In this document: positions 26,151-41,130 of the stretch, piece after piece
Layout: every line of letters starts with the position of its first letter
Position numbering within the stretch: position 1 is the stretch's first letter
NCBI RefSeq assembly: GCF_017562075.2
Contig: NC_054084.1
Location: 40,764,197 to 40,828,196, forward strand
Length of the DNA stretch: 64,000 bases
From: Anopheles merus
Taxonomy: Eukaryota > Arthropoda > Insecta > Diptera > Culicidae
Direction: 5' to 3'
Program-made: the position numbers and the translations under genes
Notes under the pieces: generated by a model
What the model saw: only the letters and a program-made list of their open reading frames with translations
The model's database searches: none
Told to the model about the DNA's origin: nothing

Positions 26151-27617
26151 CACATCAAAACTTGAACTATTTATTTAGATTTTATTGTATTATTGAAAAA
26201 ATGAAAAAAGAAAAGTTCCTAACTTTCGCATTCGGTTTCCTACTCCATCAGCAATGATGTTGCAAGAATACATTGCCGATTATCAGGTCAGAAAATCGTC
26301 AACATTGTCCATCACCCCAAACAACGCCGTTGAAGAGCAAAAGTTACAAATGTTGACTAAACAACTATCGCATGCAACGCACCAAGATCGATAGAGCTTG
26401 ACACGATCAACGCTAGATTGTTAACTAATCAATCGACAAGACAATCCGAAAGCAAAGCAATAGCAATTATACCGACGTCCATCAGCCTATCGATTCGCTA
26501 CCATCGATCCAATTAAGACTAACCGAATTGGTATTTTTACCGCCCTGCCTGTTAGCCAGGCATAAGCAATACATTTAACATCAAATTTATTCGATTTACT
26601 TAAGCTGAAGCAATTAGCTGCGTTGGAAGATTTTGCACAATGAAATGGACCAAGATGGATACAGTTTGTACGCTGTCGATGTTAAACACCATTTACAATT
26701 CCCGTTCTGAATGTGTGTGCGCATGAGGACATTCTCAGCGGAACTGGTGTAATCGATTTTATTAAAAAATAAAAGCCCTGTTCTAACTTCATTATGCTAT
26801 GTAATTACTTTTTTTTGCTAACTCATAATTCAGTCTGTCGCTCGGAGTTTAACAGAACGATTCGTTTTACATAGCCGGCTGGTACGAATGTATTCTTAAC
26901 TAAAAATCAATAAACCATCCGCACACTGGGGACTCGCAGATTCATTCGCTACGAGACGCTCGCACTACACAAATAACCACCGGCATCCCAAAATGGTTCG
27001 TTTGCCGAACGGACGGCAATTGAATTACGCTCTCCAGATTGTGCATACGCGATGACGAAGGCAAAGCCTCTGCCCGAATGTAACGTTATAGAAAATGTGG
27101 CCAGATTGAACAATGTTGCTATGACGAGTTGAAACGCACCCGCTCGTCCAAAGGTCCGTGAGAAACTTTGTGTGAAATTCAATTTGACTGGCATTTCCCA
27201 CACCTTCGTTATCGTACGTTTTTTCCCTTCCCCGCTATTACTCATTGACGATAGTCAAACACGACGACAAAAAATGAAGCAATCAAACCAACGCACACCA
27301 GCCGGTTAGCCGTCGAAATGATGTCACAACAACCGCGAGCATTTGCAGTGCTGACATTTCGGTAAATATTCCACAACAAAAAGCCCGTTTACTGACCAGT
27401 TTATCGGTCAACCAGCCGGTACGGTTTCAAGGATACTTGCCCCTCCGACCACCATTGCAGATCAGGCGCTGTAATGAGTCATGGTTGCTTGCGAGTCATG
27501 GAAGTTGAAGCCTTTTTTCCTGCTGTTCTTCTGTTCTTCCTCCCTCTACTCAACTCATTCACGAACGCACACATCGATTCTACCCATACACAGAGCTTCA
27601 CAAGCTTGCCGGTATTC

Positions 27618-27690
27618 AAAGCGGTAGCAGTAACAGTAGCAGCAGTAGCAGCGATGGTAGCAACAGCAGCAGCAGCAAAAACATTGGAGC
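27618..27690. repeat. Imperfect CAG/GTAGCA triplet-repeat run
   Basis: A run of GCA/GTA triplets, with four consecutive GCAGCAGCAGCA units near its end. The plus strand is open (alanine/valine-rich), but there is no splice or family support, so it is listed as low-complexity DNA. Confidence 0.6.
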
Positions 27691-28935
27691 AGCGTGGGAC
27701 CCGATATATTATTGCGCCTTGGAGGCTATTACTGTAGCATCTGAAACACCCTTACGAAACAGCCCCTGGGGTTCCTAGCGCTGAAAGGACTGTACGTTTT
27801 TTTGCCTCCTACCGGCACGTGTACTGATTCGCGCATGTCTGCTGAATCTGACGATGCGGTTGTTTTGACTGTCAATTACAAGCAAAGCCAAGCAAACTTG
27901 GTGGAAACTACAGATACAGCTCTTCTGGAAATGATGTGAAGTAGTCTTTTATTTTTTCCTAGATAATCATGACTCCTGTCAATTGAACCATATTCAATTA
28001 CACCCAAATGTTTTGCTTAATAATTATGTTTTAGAACTCACAACCACAACCTTCACTGTATTTCTTTTGCAACAAATATAAGCAAAACTTTGTGCAAACC
28101 CGGGTTTGTGAAAATGTTTTGCCATCATTTGTTGCCAAATCGATTGGAGAATCCATCAAACTTATGTTGTGTGAAAATTTTTAATGCATGAGGAATCATT
28201 TTCTTTAATCAGAAATACAATTACGAACGAATAAAAAATAACCTCGACGTAATTTTAGTGAACTTTAAATGAAAACACATACACAGTTTTCGATAAAAAT
28301 AGAAATACACCGTATTGCTGATTGATTCATATTCCGGACAGTCTCAAAATTTATTTTATAATCTTCAAATTCACACACACACACACGCTACACCTTTTTA
28401 GTTTTTAAATTGTCTTAATGTCTTGACACTCCATTCTGGATGTCGGTGACCTCCTAGACCAACAGATGCATATAACCGAAGAACTGCTACGTGAATTGAC
28501 GGGCTTTCCCATACGGCCATCAAGCTATTTGTCACATAAATCTTTAAATATTGTTGTTTTCTTGTTATTATCACTGTCTTAAAACACATTTTTACACAAT
28601 TAAAAACACGGTTGGCACGGCATTAAAAACAGAGATAACTTAACTTTGATAACTACTTCCTTAATAGATTCCGATGTATTTCTATGCACTTGCACATCCA
28701 GTTACAAAATGAATCATCCAGTTTCTGTGTATACTTTCCATTTGATAGTTTATGTTGACTATTTACAAAAAGAAGAAATCAAATATTTTGCTTCAAGAAG
28801 AGTAATTAATATTTTTGTTTTTGTTTTTCTATGGGGTCAGTTGTTTATAAAATATTTATTTTATAATTCTATTTTATTTTTGTGTCAATTACAGAAACAA
28901 ACCCAAAAAACGTGAAAAAAAACGAGTTCAAATTA

Positions 28936-29300
28936 TAGACAGTCCCCGAGATACACATTTCATGGGGACCGAAAACGGCTGCAAAATATCGTGTATCTCG
29001 AATTTTCGCGTAAGTCGAATCTCGTAATTACCAGCTAATATATCACTATTCTTCGAGTAATTTTGCAAGTAGGGGGTGGTTTTGGTCACCAAATTAATTA
29101 TTTGATATAATTCTGACTGAAATTAACAGCTTCAAACCTTTTCAAATGGGTTTTAACTTTCGATCAATAGGGAAATTATTTAGCACTTGACAATCGATGT
29201 GTAAAATCAGTACAATTTGCTCATGCAACTGTCAAATTTAGAAAACAGCGTATCTCCGAGTCCGCGTCTAAGAGGTACCGTGTATCTCGGGGACCGCCGG
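28936..29300. mobile_element. MITE with GTCCCCGAGATACAC inverted ends and TA target duplication
   Basis: The left end reads AGTCCCCGAGATACAC and the right end, read on the other strand, CGGTCCCCGAGATACAC. Fifteen outer bases are identical, and a further pair of related segments (GTGTATCTCGAATT) lies inside. TA dinucleotides border both ends (28934-28935 and 29301-29302). It is about 365 bp long and has no coding capacity, as expected of a non-autonomous DNA element using TA targets. The exact family was not identified. Confidence 0.75.
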
Positions 29301-29949
29301 TACATTTAAAACGTTATATCTATTTACTTTTGTGCATTTTAAATCACATTTTTTTAATATAAATATGTTTAACTGATCATCGATTAGTGATGTTCGTTTG
29401 CTATACGGCATGAGAGTTATAGCTGAAGAATAAATTCTGGGGTACATAATATATTTACGTAAGTTAAATTTCGATTTTTTGATCCACGCTGGTCGTAGAA
29501 CTCTTCACGTCGGCTACCAACTAATTTGCAGTAGTGAATAATTATTCTTATAGCGTGGGCTAAGATGTTAATTAGCATTAGAATCGATATTTGTCTTGTA
29601 TGAACCAAGCCTAGCTATGCCGTTCTTTGACGGACTTTGCACACAATAAACATCAAAATATCTAAATTAGATTTTAATTAGCTCTCGTTGTTGTGAGCTT
29701 GTTCTCTAAAATAAAGTGTTTATTATTTCCACTATTTAAATCAAAATTTAAATTTTTAACTTTCTAATGATGAACATCATGACTTAGTAACAGAAAGTTG
29801 TAGAAATTGTATGTATTCTGTTATTTTTTATTAAATAAAATTAAACGTTGCCCGATTAGCTAAATGTAGATTCAAAATGGCCCTCCATAACGTTATTTGC
29901 GAAACTACGCGGCTCACGAACTATTCAGTTTGGATTCTCCTGATCTAAA

Positions 29950-30407
29950 TCTTCATTAAAAATGTTATTTAATATTAGTCTAGTCAGATCTATTTTAGAA
30001 TATGGATCAATTGTCTCATACCGACCGCTGGATCAATCGCATTGAAAGTGTGAAGTGGAAGGAAAATGACTAGTTTCGCGATTAAAAAGCTTAGATGGCC
30101 AAATGGTGACACGCTACCCTAAAGAACAAGATGCTTATTGTTAGGTGAAGAATCGTTAGAAAAGCGCAGTGAAAAGGCTAAAACAATGTTTATGGCCAAA
30201 CTGTAAAAGGAGAAATTGACGCACCTCGCTTATTAAGCAAAGTGAACATGGCACGCAGTTTTAATTTATTCTAGGCAGGAGTTGATTTTCACACATCTAT
30301 TTCTACTACTAGTGAACGTCTGCGCTACATTAATCTTTAATAACCTACGATATCTTTTGGGGCCATTATTGGCCGACAAGAATTATAAAATAAATAAATA
30401 AATAAAT
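29950..30407 (+). mobile_element. Decayed 3' fragment of a non-LTR retrotransposon (reverse-transcriptase ORF end)
   Basis: The plus strand can be read, with frameshifts and stops, as the end of a jockey/T1-type polyprotein. The pieces are SLVRSILEYGSIV, then RIESV after a shift, CLLLGEESLEKR, AKTMFMAKL and EIDAPRLLSKVNMARSFNLF. This order (EYGS, IESV, LLGxESLExR, GEIDAP) is characteristic of the carboxyl end of those elements. The copy closes with AATTATAAAATAAATAAATAAATAAATG, an (AAAT)n tail of about 22 bp. It is 5'-truncated, as usual for target-primed insertion, and is clearly dead. Confidence 0.8.
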
Positions 30408-33400
30408 GTACTCAATACGTTAAAAACTGTTATTTATTGAATACCAAGAACTAGCCTAGCAAACATTTAAAGTTCACCACCAACTGCGCTCCCTGTCACT
30501 GCTAGTTGTTTAATCATTGGAAATGTGAACGTGTACTAAACTCGACCCAAAACCACTGAGGTCATAATTCCTGACAGCTTTACAACCACAACATCAACCA
30601 CCGCAAGCATTTTCCGCTTCGGGAACGACGGGTGGTCTCGGCCAACACTGGACTTGGGCAGGGTTTTGTTTTGGATGAATTGCTACCGACTGTCGTTTGT
30701 CAGTCGCCGGCAAGGGCCCCGGATGGCAACAGTAGGATTAGTAAGAGTACCTTATTTACATTACCATTTGCCTGCAGCGGCACTGTGCCACTGTTGGGGA
30801 AGCGTCTTTTTGTTTTGTACCAATCTGTATCCGAAGCCAGTATCAGGTCTCGTGGGGCTCACACTCACACAAACACACAGCTCATGGTGCGGAAGGTTTC
30901 TATTGATTTTACAATCAATTTAGCACTTTCGATAAAGGCTCCCTTGAATTGGGATCCCGCGAGCACGTCGGCGACGAAAAGGGATCATCAAAGGGGAGAG
31001 GTTTGGATTTCCGTTTCACGATAATGTGGCTAAATAAGGTTGACAAGCATCAAACAGCCACTGCGCTGTGATGGCTTAAAGCTTCTACTAGCAGTGAACA
31101 GAAAGATTAAAGACAAACGCCCGACATCCCGTGCGTATCCGTGTTCCGTGTGCGATACATTCGCTGTGTTTTCGCTGTTTTGTTGCTAGCGCCTCGGGAA
31201 GAATTACTTTTTTTTCTGTATGCTTTTCCTACGGAACAAGATGTGCGTGTTGGAAAATTAGTCCCTTTTTTCGCTAGGTTCGGGCGATTGAGCTCGAGCA
31301 TCGGATGAAAGGTTTCTCTACCGTTTCGCTCTCACATTTTTGGCAGGTTCCTTTCCATGGAAAAGCCGATTTTCAACTCTGATGCTGATTATTGCTATAC
31401 CGAAGCCTCTCTAGCGACATCGTGAAACCCAGCCGGGACCGGTCGGTTGTTGATAAGAGCAAATTGGTAAGGATTCGAGGATTTGCACGACCGTGGTGTG
31501 TTTGTGTGTGCTTCACGACTCCCGCCTCTCGGTTAACGCTACCGTTGAGATCCCCAGGAAAAGATCCTTTCCGAGAAAGTGCTAAAATAATGGGCTTTGC
31601 GCCGTCGGTGAGCAGGGATGGTTGAGTTTTTCGCAGAAAAAAACGAGAACCCCTCCAATAACGAAGCATTGTAACGCTGTCGGCCTTTGGTTTCGATGGC
31701 GCCTAAAAGTATGCTGTGCTCGTTGCCTTACATTTTGTCACCTTCCCGGTAAAGCATCGGAAGGATAACTAAATGTTTGCTTTGAAATCGAATCGATCAT
31801 GCCCGGGTGCTTGGGACGCAAATGCCGGTAAATGCATGTATAGGGAGGAAAAACGAGATTTACACATTAGTGGTGTATTTCCGTGTACCGCCACAGAGAA
31901 TGAGTTTGACGCGCGTGGAAAAATGGTGCGCTATTATCAATAAAAATAAAAAAATAAAACATCACGACGAAGCTAAACGTACCACACCACTCTACACAGT
32001 ACATACAGCAACAATTTATGATCACGGTATGTGTCAGCGAAGAACAGTGCTGAAAGAGGCAAACAGGGACGCAGTTCGATCCGTTCGTGTCATCGGAAGA
32101 GGAAAATCTCCTAGTCACGGCATTTACAATTCAACGCATTGGAATCACGTCCGGTTCACACACGTGCACAGTACCGATTCGATTGTTAATGTGAGTGAAT
32201 GGTCATTTATCAACACCCCGATCGATCCCGTGTCTGCTCGGGACAATTGTTTTCCATCCCTTTTTCCGACTGCGTGACTGCTTTTTTGGTGCTGCCGGAA
32301 GAGTGGAAAAAAGCTTTCAGACACGCACACTGGTAATGGGGTAAATGAAGCACCTAACAACAGATTGGAGCAAAAATCAGTCTTTGTGCAACGAATAGAC
32401 GTCTTGTATGAGGAACTTTGTTTAATTTAAATTTCTTTGGAGCAGTAGTAAATATTTAATTTTCTATATCGGTACATTCTGTATTGGATCTTTGTCCATC
32501 TGTCGACCAAAGATAAAAAACATCCACCTCCTTGTGCTGAAAAAGGGTAGCTTGTAATTATTTCACACCATCTCGATAGCCTAACCCAACCCTTCTTCAA
32601 CAGGTGCTTGAAAAGGTTGGAAAGCGGCAAGTGTTGTTCCATCCATCAAGATACGGACCATTCATTCCGCTCGCACCGGTAACACTGTCCTTTTTCTGGT
32701 TCGCAAACGTCTCAAGGTTATCGTATAGTGAACGTTGATCTTGAAGTGCTAACCGCTGGACGACCACTCTGATGGTTATGAATGTTTAATTGGACTGTTA
32801 TTGAGTGTAGGATTTGTTGGTTAGGGAAGCAGCAAAACCCAAACTACCCTTATAATCATAAAGGCCTCGGTGATAGAGAAAGATTCCTAACGTGCTTTGG
32901 ATTGAAAGAGGAAATTTTTGAAGGTGTGCTTTAACGTATATTCTACATTTAAAAAACTAGTCCTTTTTAATTTTACCGTTATAAAAATCGCGCTCTTCCG
33001 AATTATTTGATTAAAGCAAATATATTTTTGATTGGTTCTATGGTCGTTCAAAATAAAGCTCACGCAATCAGCAAAATAATGATTGCGCACTCAAACATTA
33101 GTATGAATATTTGTCAACAACCATTCAACATAAAGGAATTATGAATGAGTCAAACATAAAAAAGCTTGGTACAAACTGAGATAATAAATCTTATTAGGAT
33201 TATCTCTCAATTATGAATCAAACTTCAGACACATAAGATACCTTTTTCACTATATACACTCTAAAACCGCAAACCGTATCGAATCTTACATCATATTTGT
33301 ACCCTTTTCTCCACCAGCTCTTGGGGATATCTTCAAGCACTGATCTTACACGGTGTATACATCTTCAATCATCAAGAAGCCTGATAAGGGGCTGGAAAAG

Positions 33401-36400
33401 TGTTATTGATGTAATAAACATCTTCCGCTCGGTCTTGCCGGACTGGGCTTGCCCAACAGCTTGGGATAAAACAAGCAACATACAACGAGTACTTCCATTG
33501 TACGAAGCCCGTCTACATGCCAGGAAAGATGATTCGTAAAGTCAATTGCCTACCACTGCTCGCCATTGTGTACGGAACGCTAGGATCGGTTGGGTGTTGG
33601 GTTGGCCTTTTCTCCACATTACCTCGTTTGTCATGCAGAACACGGCACGGACCACTCCCGGAAAGCGTATTTCCCTATGCACTTGTGGCAAATACCGCAA
33701 CGGCACAGGCTGCACTTGGCTTAGACAGCCGTAGCCTTTACTTGCTCCGCTGCAGCGTAAGCTAAAATGTCAATAGCATTTGGGGGATGGGTTTCAACAA
33801 ACGTGGAATAAAGAAAAGCTTCCCACCATAAGCAGAGCAGCTCTCACAGCGGCTGTCAGTGGCACCGGTTCAGTGGATTTATTTCAATACGTTTTTACCC
33901 CTTGGTGTGCTCAAAATAGCTACTTCGGAAACGATCGAACTGGCAGAGAAAAATGAGCGTCATCTTTATACGGGGGTTTTCCTCAAATTTATCTGAGAAA
34001 AGAGCAAAAAAAAACGCCTCATCCATCCCGACCGAAGCACGTGTCGGTCGTGCCTTAGTTCCAAAAAGGCAAGTGCTGTCACGTTTTTAACAGAACAGCT
34101 GGCCCACAGGCCTGTTGCGTCATTTGCCAAACGGGCAAGGATGCTGTCAAATTGGAGGCATTTTCATTATTCTTCATTTGCAGTGTGAAAATTTATGGGT
34201 TCGCTTACTGCATCGGAAGGGCCCCCATTGTCAATCAACCCGTCAATCAAGGACGCCAGGGGAAATACGAAGCCAGTGAAGAAGGTTTCGAAGAAACATC
34301 CCACCGCTCGATCGAACGGGAACGAATGGGCCTTAGTAGCAGATTCCGGTAAACAAAATCCGTCGCATAAATTTGCATACGTCCCTCGGGAAGTGATGCA
34401 AACTAATGAATGTTGGCTGGGCTCCTCCCAGCAACAACAACAAAATATCATAAATTAACATCCCACACAAATACACTCATGCGTGCGTGCAATCAACGGT
34501 AGTAGCCGAAATTGGAAGTGAAAATATGAGGCTCAAAAATGGTTGCCCGTGGAGCAATAGGACAGTTGTATGGCATGTGCAGGAAAACCATCTCGGTGTG
34601 GCACGATTGTAATCGAAAGCATAAGGTTGTTGTTTGGTACGGCTACGCTTTAACCTTGTCATTACTGATACGGCAGACCGGGCAGCTCTCAGGGGAAATC
34701 TGAAATTTCCTTCACTTATGAGCGTGTACACGCTTTCATACTAACACGTCCAAGTGCCATGCAAAAGTGTGTCAATTCGTTGGAACCCATCCCAAATTGG
34801 CACGCATTTGCGATGGCCCACAAAATGGTTATGACGCTGCGCATGGCTTTGAACGATGACCAACTTTGGTGTCGGAGAGCACCAAAAGAAAAACCCGAAC
34901 AAACAAAACATTGTCGTCGTTTCGTTCACTCCCTCTTTCGAAAAATACTCACAATGTAGACTGCCCAATGGCGGGAGGTCTTTCAGTGACACAATTCGCC
35001 TCCATCCGCGCACACAAAGACCTCGTTTAATCCTGGATTACGCTTTCGCTCATTGCTCAAACTGCGTTTGCACTTTCGGGCACGGTTGTGGAGCGATTTT
35101 TGCTTCAGTTGTTGGCCCTGGGTCCTACTACCAACCAGGTAAGGCACAACAATAGACGATGACTGACAGAAAACACCGCCAGGGTAGGATCCTGCTTTCC
35201 TCCGTATTGCAACGAGGATCTTGACAGATTACGTAGCACTCTCGTCCGTCGGTACTTGACTTGACTCGTCTAATATTTCTTTTTCTACAAGTGCCGGCTT
35301 GTCGAGTTTTTTTTTGCTTCCAAGTTCACATTTTCACGCGATATGTACAACGTCCGGAGCAGTCGGTGGACAAGATGCTTAGTGCAATGTCTAGTACCCC
35401 GTAAGTGGAGATATTAGATATTGTTAGCGAATTTGTAGTACCCAAGGGAAATGGTAGAAAAAAGTTGTCATCCATTTGTGATGATGCTTTCCTATATTAA
35501 ATAATGATTTTCTCTTCTTTCATAATAACTGTTAGTTAAAGTATGGTACCGAATGACAGCATTAACAGGTCTAGCAGTATGATGACTGAAACGATGTTTC
35601 ATCCTGGGATATTACAACTCTCTATCCCTCTTCTATACGATTTTGCCCATCACACTGCCAGTAAACAATGAACGCCCGTCGTCCGTAGGGGCTCGTATCG
35701 GTGTCTAGCCTTGGCACACCTGTTACAAATAGCCTGCTATTTGCCAACCCCATCGGCGAACGGAGCCAAAACTTGTTACATGCGTGTGTCTCCCAAACGG
35801 TCAGACGTGCACGGTAATGGTACGGTCTGATTACTATTCCATGGTAGGTGATCCAACTCGGCAGGATAATTCAACCCCACAGACAAACCAAACACAAAAA
35901 AAAACGCTGCAGACCTTCAACTGCGCCATATGTACCAAACTTTTGGGCTCCATTATTTGCGTCAGCAGAATTTGTTGATTGCAATCCTGTTGATTTAAAA
36001 ATAAACCATTTCATCAATGTGCCTTCCTTTTTGCGTAAAACCTTCCAAGCGGAAAAAATGCAATTTGACGGTAAAAAAAATTCCCGCCGTTCCACAAGCA
36101 ACCTAGGGGCTGGGCTTTTTGTTTGGGCGTGAAAAGTTAACGAGATGGTATGGAAAATGGGAACCACTCTACAGGTTAACCCCAGCTCAAGACATTGTTT
36201 GCGGTCTACGTATCGCGGGTAGATGAATGGAGGTTTTTAATTCTAAAGCAAGCGAGGTACCAGCTTATGAGGTTAATTTGATTGAGTGAACTGGTTGGCT
36301 GGAGCAGCACAACTTTTCAACAATGGCACGGAGCATCCTTTGTGCCGGGCAATCGCATGAGCGCAAGTTCACCGTCGTCAGTTTGAAATGATATGGCACT

Positions 36401-39400
36401 ACCGTATTCTGCAGCGTGTACGAATGTACTTGTTTATTTTCTGTTTATTTTTTCCCTCGCACTTCTATTTTTCAACACACTTGGGAGCAAGTTAATGACT
36501 TGCCTTCGTTTGCTCACCATTTCATGGTTTGGGGGTTTTCCGTTTGCCTTTGCAGGGCTTGGGCAGGGCATCATGGAATTACTACCGCAGCGGCGCCGCG
36601 CTGAACGCAAACGTATGGATTTCAGTGTAAACAGGTCATGTTTTTCTTTCGCCCTCGCACAAAAGGGATATAATTAAAACTCTCACCAAGAGCAAACGGT
36701 GGTAATCGATCGACACTGAGCAAGAAAATGAGGAGAGGCGGTGTAGTCATTCCAATAGCCTAATCAAGCTATAGCGCAGCAACAAAAGTGGTACTTGAGT
36801 GTGGGAGAAAAAAAATGTTTGTGGAAAAGAAATAAAAGAGATATATTCATGGAATAATTGTGTTAACTAGGCTATATGACTTTAAGTGTTATATATTAAG
36901 CGTCACTTAAGTAACATCATTTTACGCTCCGTTTAAATTTGCTCCACATAAAGCTGGGTAGGCATGATACGGTGAAATACCTGAGACCATGAATCATTGC
37001 TTAGTAACACCGCAACAACCCGAAACTAGATAGCGATAAATCCCTGTACTCTATAACGAACAAAACAATTACCCCAAGATAAGCTGTTCTATCTATGCCA
37101 CACGGAGGGAAAAATTTATTATTTTCCTCGAAAAAAAGGCAACCCAAATCGAACCGATATCGATAAGCGGGCGCGGACTGCGCGAGAACCAATTTCATTG
37201 CACAATGCTTTATGCTGCCGAGCGTTCGGCGAAAGAGTAATTACACCAACGTGTAATGTGCCCCAATTAGTGATGGTACAATATTGAATGTCCTATACAA
37301 TGGACGGGATCCATGCAGTCCGGAGCGGCGAAGCCTCGCAAAGCATTCACAATGGACGCAGCAACGAGAAACGCTGTATCAAACTAGCTATTTTCATTTC
37401 CGCCAGTTATTGCGGCGTGCTGTCTGACCGCTGGATGCTCGATTGTGGGTTTAATGTAACCGCGCAGCAAGACGGCATTGTTGCTGGAACTGTTGAGCCT
37501 CGGAAGCGATTGAATCTGCAGTGACAGAAACACGGGACGGGATGCTTTTCAGTGATACACGATACATCGTGGAGCTATTTGGTTGGTTAGCTGTAGACTA
37601 TAGTGCAGTGAACAGGCTATGAAAATGACCGTTATAAATACTGAAAAGGATTGAAAGTAATATTTTGTTCGACAATTTGTGTCACTGCTAATAAAAGAGC
37701 CATTTCAAGCAACCATCGCTTGCTCGTTCCAGTTGCGATACGTGCATACGTGGGATGAATTTGTAATTCTAAGTATAAAGGTTTACAAATAGGGAAAAAA
37801 CAAATGCATTCAACGACTACATGACAACACCGTTTCCAATCGCATTACTACCGTTCCCATCGATTCTCATGATAATGTACGCTACCATGATTTGCATGAT
37901 GCACATTCGGTAGAGTTTTCCTACCTTACCATTAGACTACCACCGCAGCTCGGGCTTGAGTGCTCTGGCATGGCCATTCTGCATTCACACATCTTGGTGT
38001 CTGTTCATTAGTGCATGACATTTCGTTAGAATCCACACAGAAATGGAGCAAAGGTACACTCTAACGGTAGCGGGAAGGTTTTGTGGAGAAAATTTTGAAT
38101 GCAAACAGCTGGCAGTACGGTTGAGAAGCTTTTCGAACTTTTCGAAATTATGAAGAAACGATGATACTGATGGAATTATGTCAAATTACGTCGAATCGTT
38201 TTATATCAACTTCCTATCAACTTCCTTCCTATTTGCTAGGGAAAGTTGGGTTGAGGATGAAGGATTACAAACTCTATTTAAATTACACGGGTCGCTATGA
38301 GCCTGATGAATCCAATCAACCGAACTCTGCTTTATTATGTAATTACATTTATATGTGTATATTATTTAAATGCTTCTATTTATTATAATTTTAATAGAAA
38401 TATAAAACATGCAACCATACAAATGTGTATGTACCAATCATGTGCAAACAACAGATTCTGTTTCATTTGGTTCAGCTCTTTTCGTAAGACGAACAGAACA
38501 CAAGCAGTTAAACATGCACCAACACTGTACCTGAATTAGGCAAACCAACATCATCATTAACATCAGCAGTATATCTTCATTTACTAAACTTTATAAACTC
38601 GTTTAGAATGGCCCTATAGCCGGAAGTTATCATAGTTATCCAGCGGGATGGTCACGGTCAAAAGAGCAGTATTATTAGTATTCATATCCACGTAATGCTT
38701 TGGCTAGAAGTATGAACACACGTTTCGGGATGTGGAATCGCTCGCTTTAATCATTTTAATTGGATACCAACCGCACACCGGCTCGGGATAGTGCCTACGG
38801 GTGGTAGTTGTTTTGCAGTAGAGAGCTACAAATTATTTGTGAAGTCAGCAATGCAGACGGCTTGCCTTTTAAAGGTCGAATGTCGGGAACACTGCACCCA
38901 ACAGACAATAGTGAGTTCATTTTTAAGAGGTTGCATGTTTGAAAAATTATATCTTGCAGTATATACAAATTAGAACAAAATTATATTGCTAGGTTTTTAT
39001 GACCAAAACATAGTCGAATTACGCCCTTGCGTCATTAAGCAACTTTAATTTATGTTAAAATAGGTATGTGATGAAAACTGTGTAAATTATTAAACACATA
39101 TTATTATTATTTAGAAGGATCAAGATGGATGAAATGTTCTGCAGCTTATCTTGTGATTTTTTTCTTCGTATGTATCGATTACCAATTCACGATATTTTTC
39201 CTTGTTTCATTGTTTACACCCTATTATCTCATGAATTCAACCTCCTGCATATAACCCTTTTTTATCTATGGCTCAATTATTGGAAAGGTTCGTTGATTTT
39301 TTTTTCAATTTAAATGTGGGTAATGTGTATAAGGGAATAATTGGTGCAAGTTATTCATCTCTGTTGTGCCTTTTGTCGATAATCACTCGAGGCCACGCTG

Positions 39401-41130
39401 TATAATCCAATTGAACGTTAATAATCTTTAAAAGGATATCATTAAGTTATCCATTTTTATGAGATTGTTATAATAGCGAGTAGTCATAAACATTAATTAT
39501 TAAAAGAATTAAGCGTTATTGCCTAAATCATTTAAAACAAATCTAAGCAGCCAAAAAGAGTTTTAAACCGTTATCTAAGATATTCATTAAACCCACATAA
39601 ATCAAAACTAAACAGCAAGTGGTGTCTCTTATCACAGCTGTGTACAATATAAGGAAGCATCAAAGTACAACGTTACGGTGTATTACTTTTCCCAGCTTCC
39701 TTTTCGTTCATGGGTAGGCGAAGGCAATATCAACGCTAAACAGACACACATACATGTGCGTACCGACAACAGCTACAACAACAAAAAACACACAACTTTG
39801 CGCTCCAAGTTGTGCTCCAAGTTTCGTCCAAAATCGTATCCCCGAGCCATTTTATTTCTCCAAATGCTTATCCCGATGAAATCTGTACCAGCAACTTTTG
39901 ATTCGTCGAAAAAACATGGCACAGTGGTGTTTTGGGCTGGCAGCTGAAATCAGATCGAGCCGGGTTTTCTGGAAAGAAAATTCGAGAAAAAAGCTAATAA
40001 AAAAACGATAGCCCACAATTATGGGTGGGCTTGATACTATGGATCTGAAATTCGCAATGCCTTCTGCTCAACAACGCTTTTTCTTTATGTGCTTTCCGCT
40101 ACAATTTTTCGCAAACAGAAAACACCTCAGAGGACACAGAAGAAGCGAGCGAACGGTAGTTTTTAATAATGAAAGTACTGTGTTATTTTAGGATTGTTGA
40201 GCTGTTTGCGGTACGGTTGCTATTTGAGCAAGATAAGCTCCCGGCTGTAAGACACTGTTAATGTGCTCCTGACAATCACAATTTGCGCTATAATTGCAAA
40301 ACCATTGCGCCATTTGTTTTTGTTGTTGTTTTTTCGGCTCTCAGCAACTAAAAGAGACCAAATGCCTTTTGCGGGCTGAAACTTTTAGCAACAACACGTG
40401 CTCAATATTCACCACCGCCGTCATCAGCTGGTTGTTAGTTGAGACGTGTGCTGACTGTTGATGATGTTTAGCAAACGTTAATCCCAACGCATTGTGTGCC
40501 GCAAGGGGTGAGGGGGTGGAAATAATTATCGCACAGAAAGTGGAAAGCAAACCAGCCTTAAACAAACGCGACGATAAAAAGAAAGTCGCTTCACAGATTA
40601 TTGTCACCTTCTGTGTGTATAACCGTGTTGCCCCCCTTTTAATAGTGTTTGTCCATTTGCTACTGTCGTACTTCAGGCCAAGCACTCAACAAACATTGTA
40701 CATATATTTTCCATTTGTGAGGTTCCTGTATTAATTTCCATATGGAGCAGAGTTCACTCCTCACAAATCTCAATAAGCCATTCGGCAGAAAACACGACCC
40801 AGCTGTTAATGGTTAAGGGGGAGCTTCGCATATTAATATCGCACACCCGAAGACAAAAGTTGGACAACAATGAAGCAAACCCATCACGACAAAGGCTCTG
40901 TCGCCGTGTGGCAAAAAAACACAAAATCCCTCCGTCTTTGTGTCAAACGCACGAGAGGTTCGGTATGCCCGTCAAGCGTCATTTCCAAACGTAAGCATAG
41001 ACAACGTGGGAAACTCGGTTCAGAGCAATTTTCCAGTTCAAGCTTTCGGGTCTTCGAGCTCGGGGTGGAAACCGGAAACCAGCACCGATACCGTGGTTCT
41101 GTCGGGGAAAAGGAGGTCGTAAAAGATACC

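Noticed and set aside
26949..27245. 98-codon minus frame with a hydrophobic middle
   Set aside because: No acceptor or donor in phase, no family resemblance, and it lies in ordinary AT-rich DNA.
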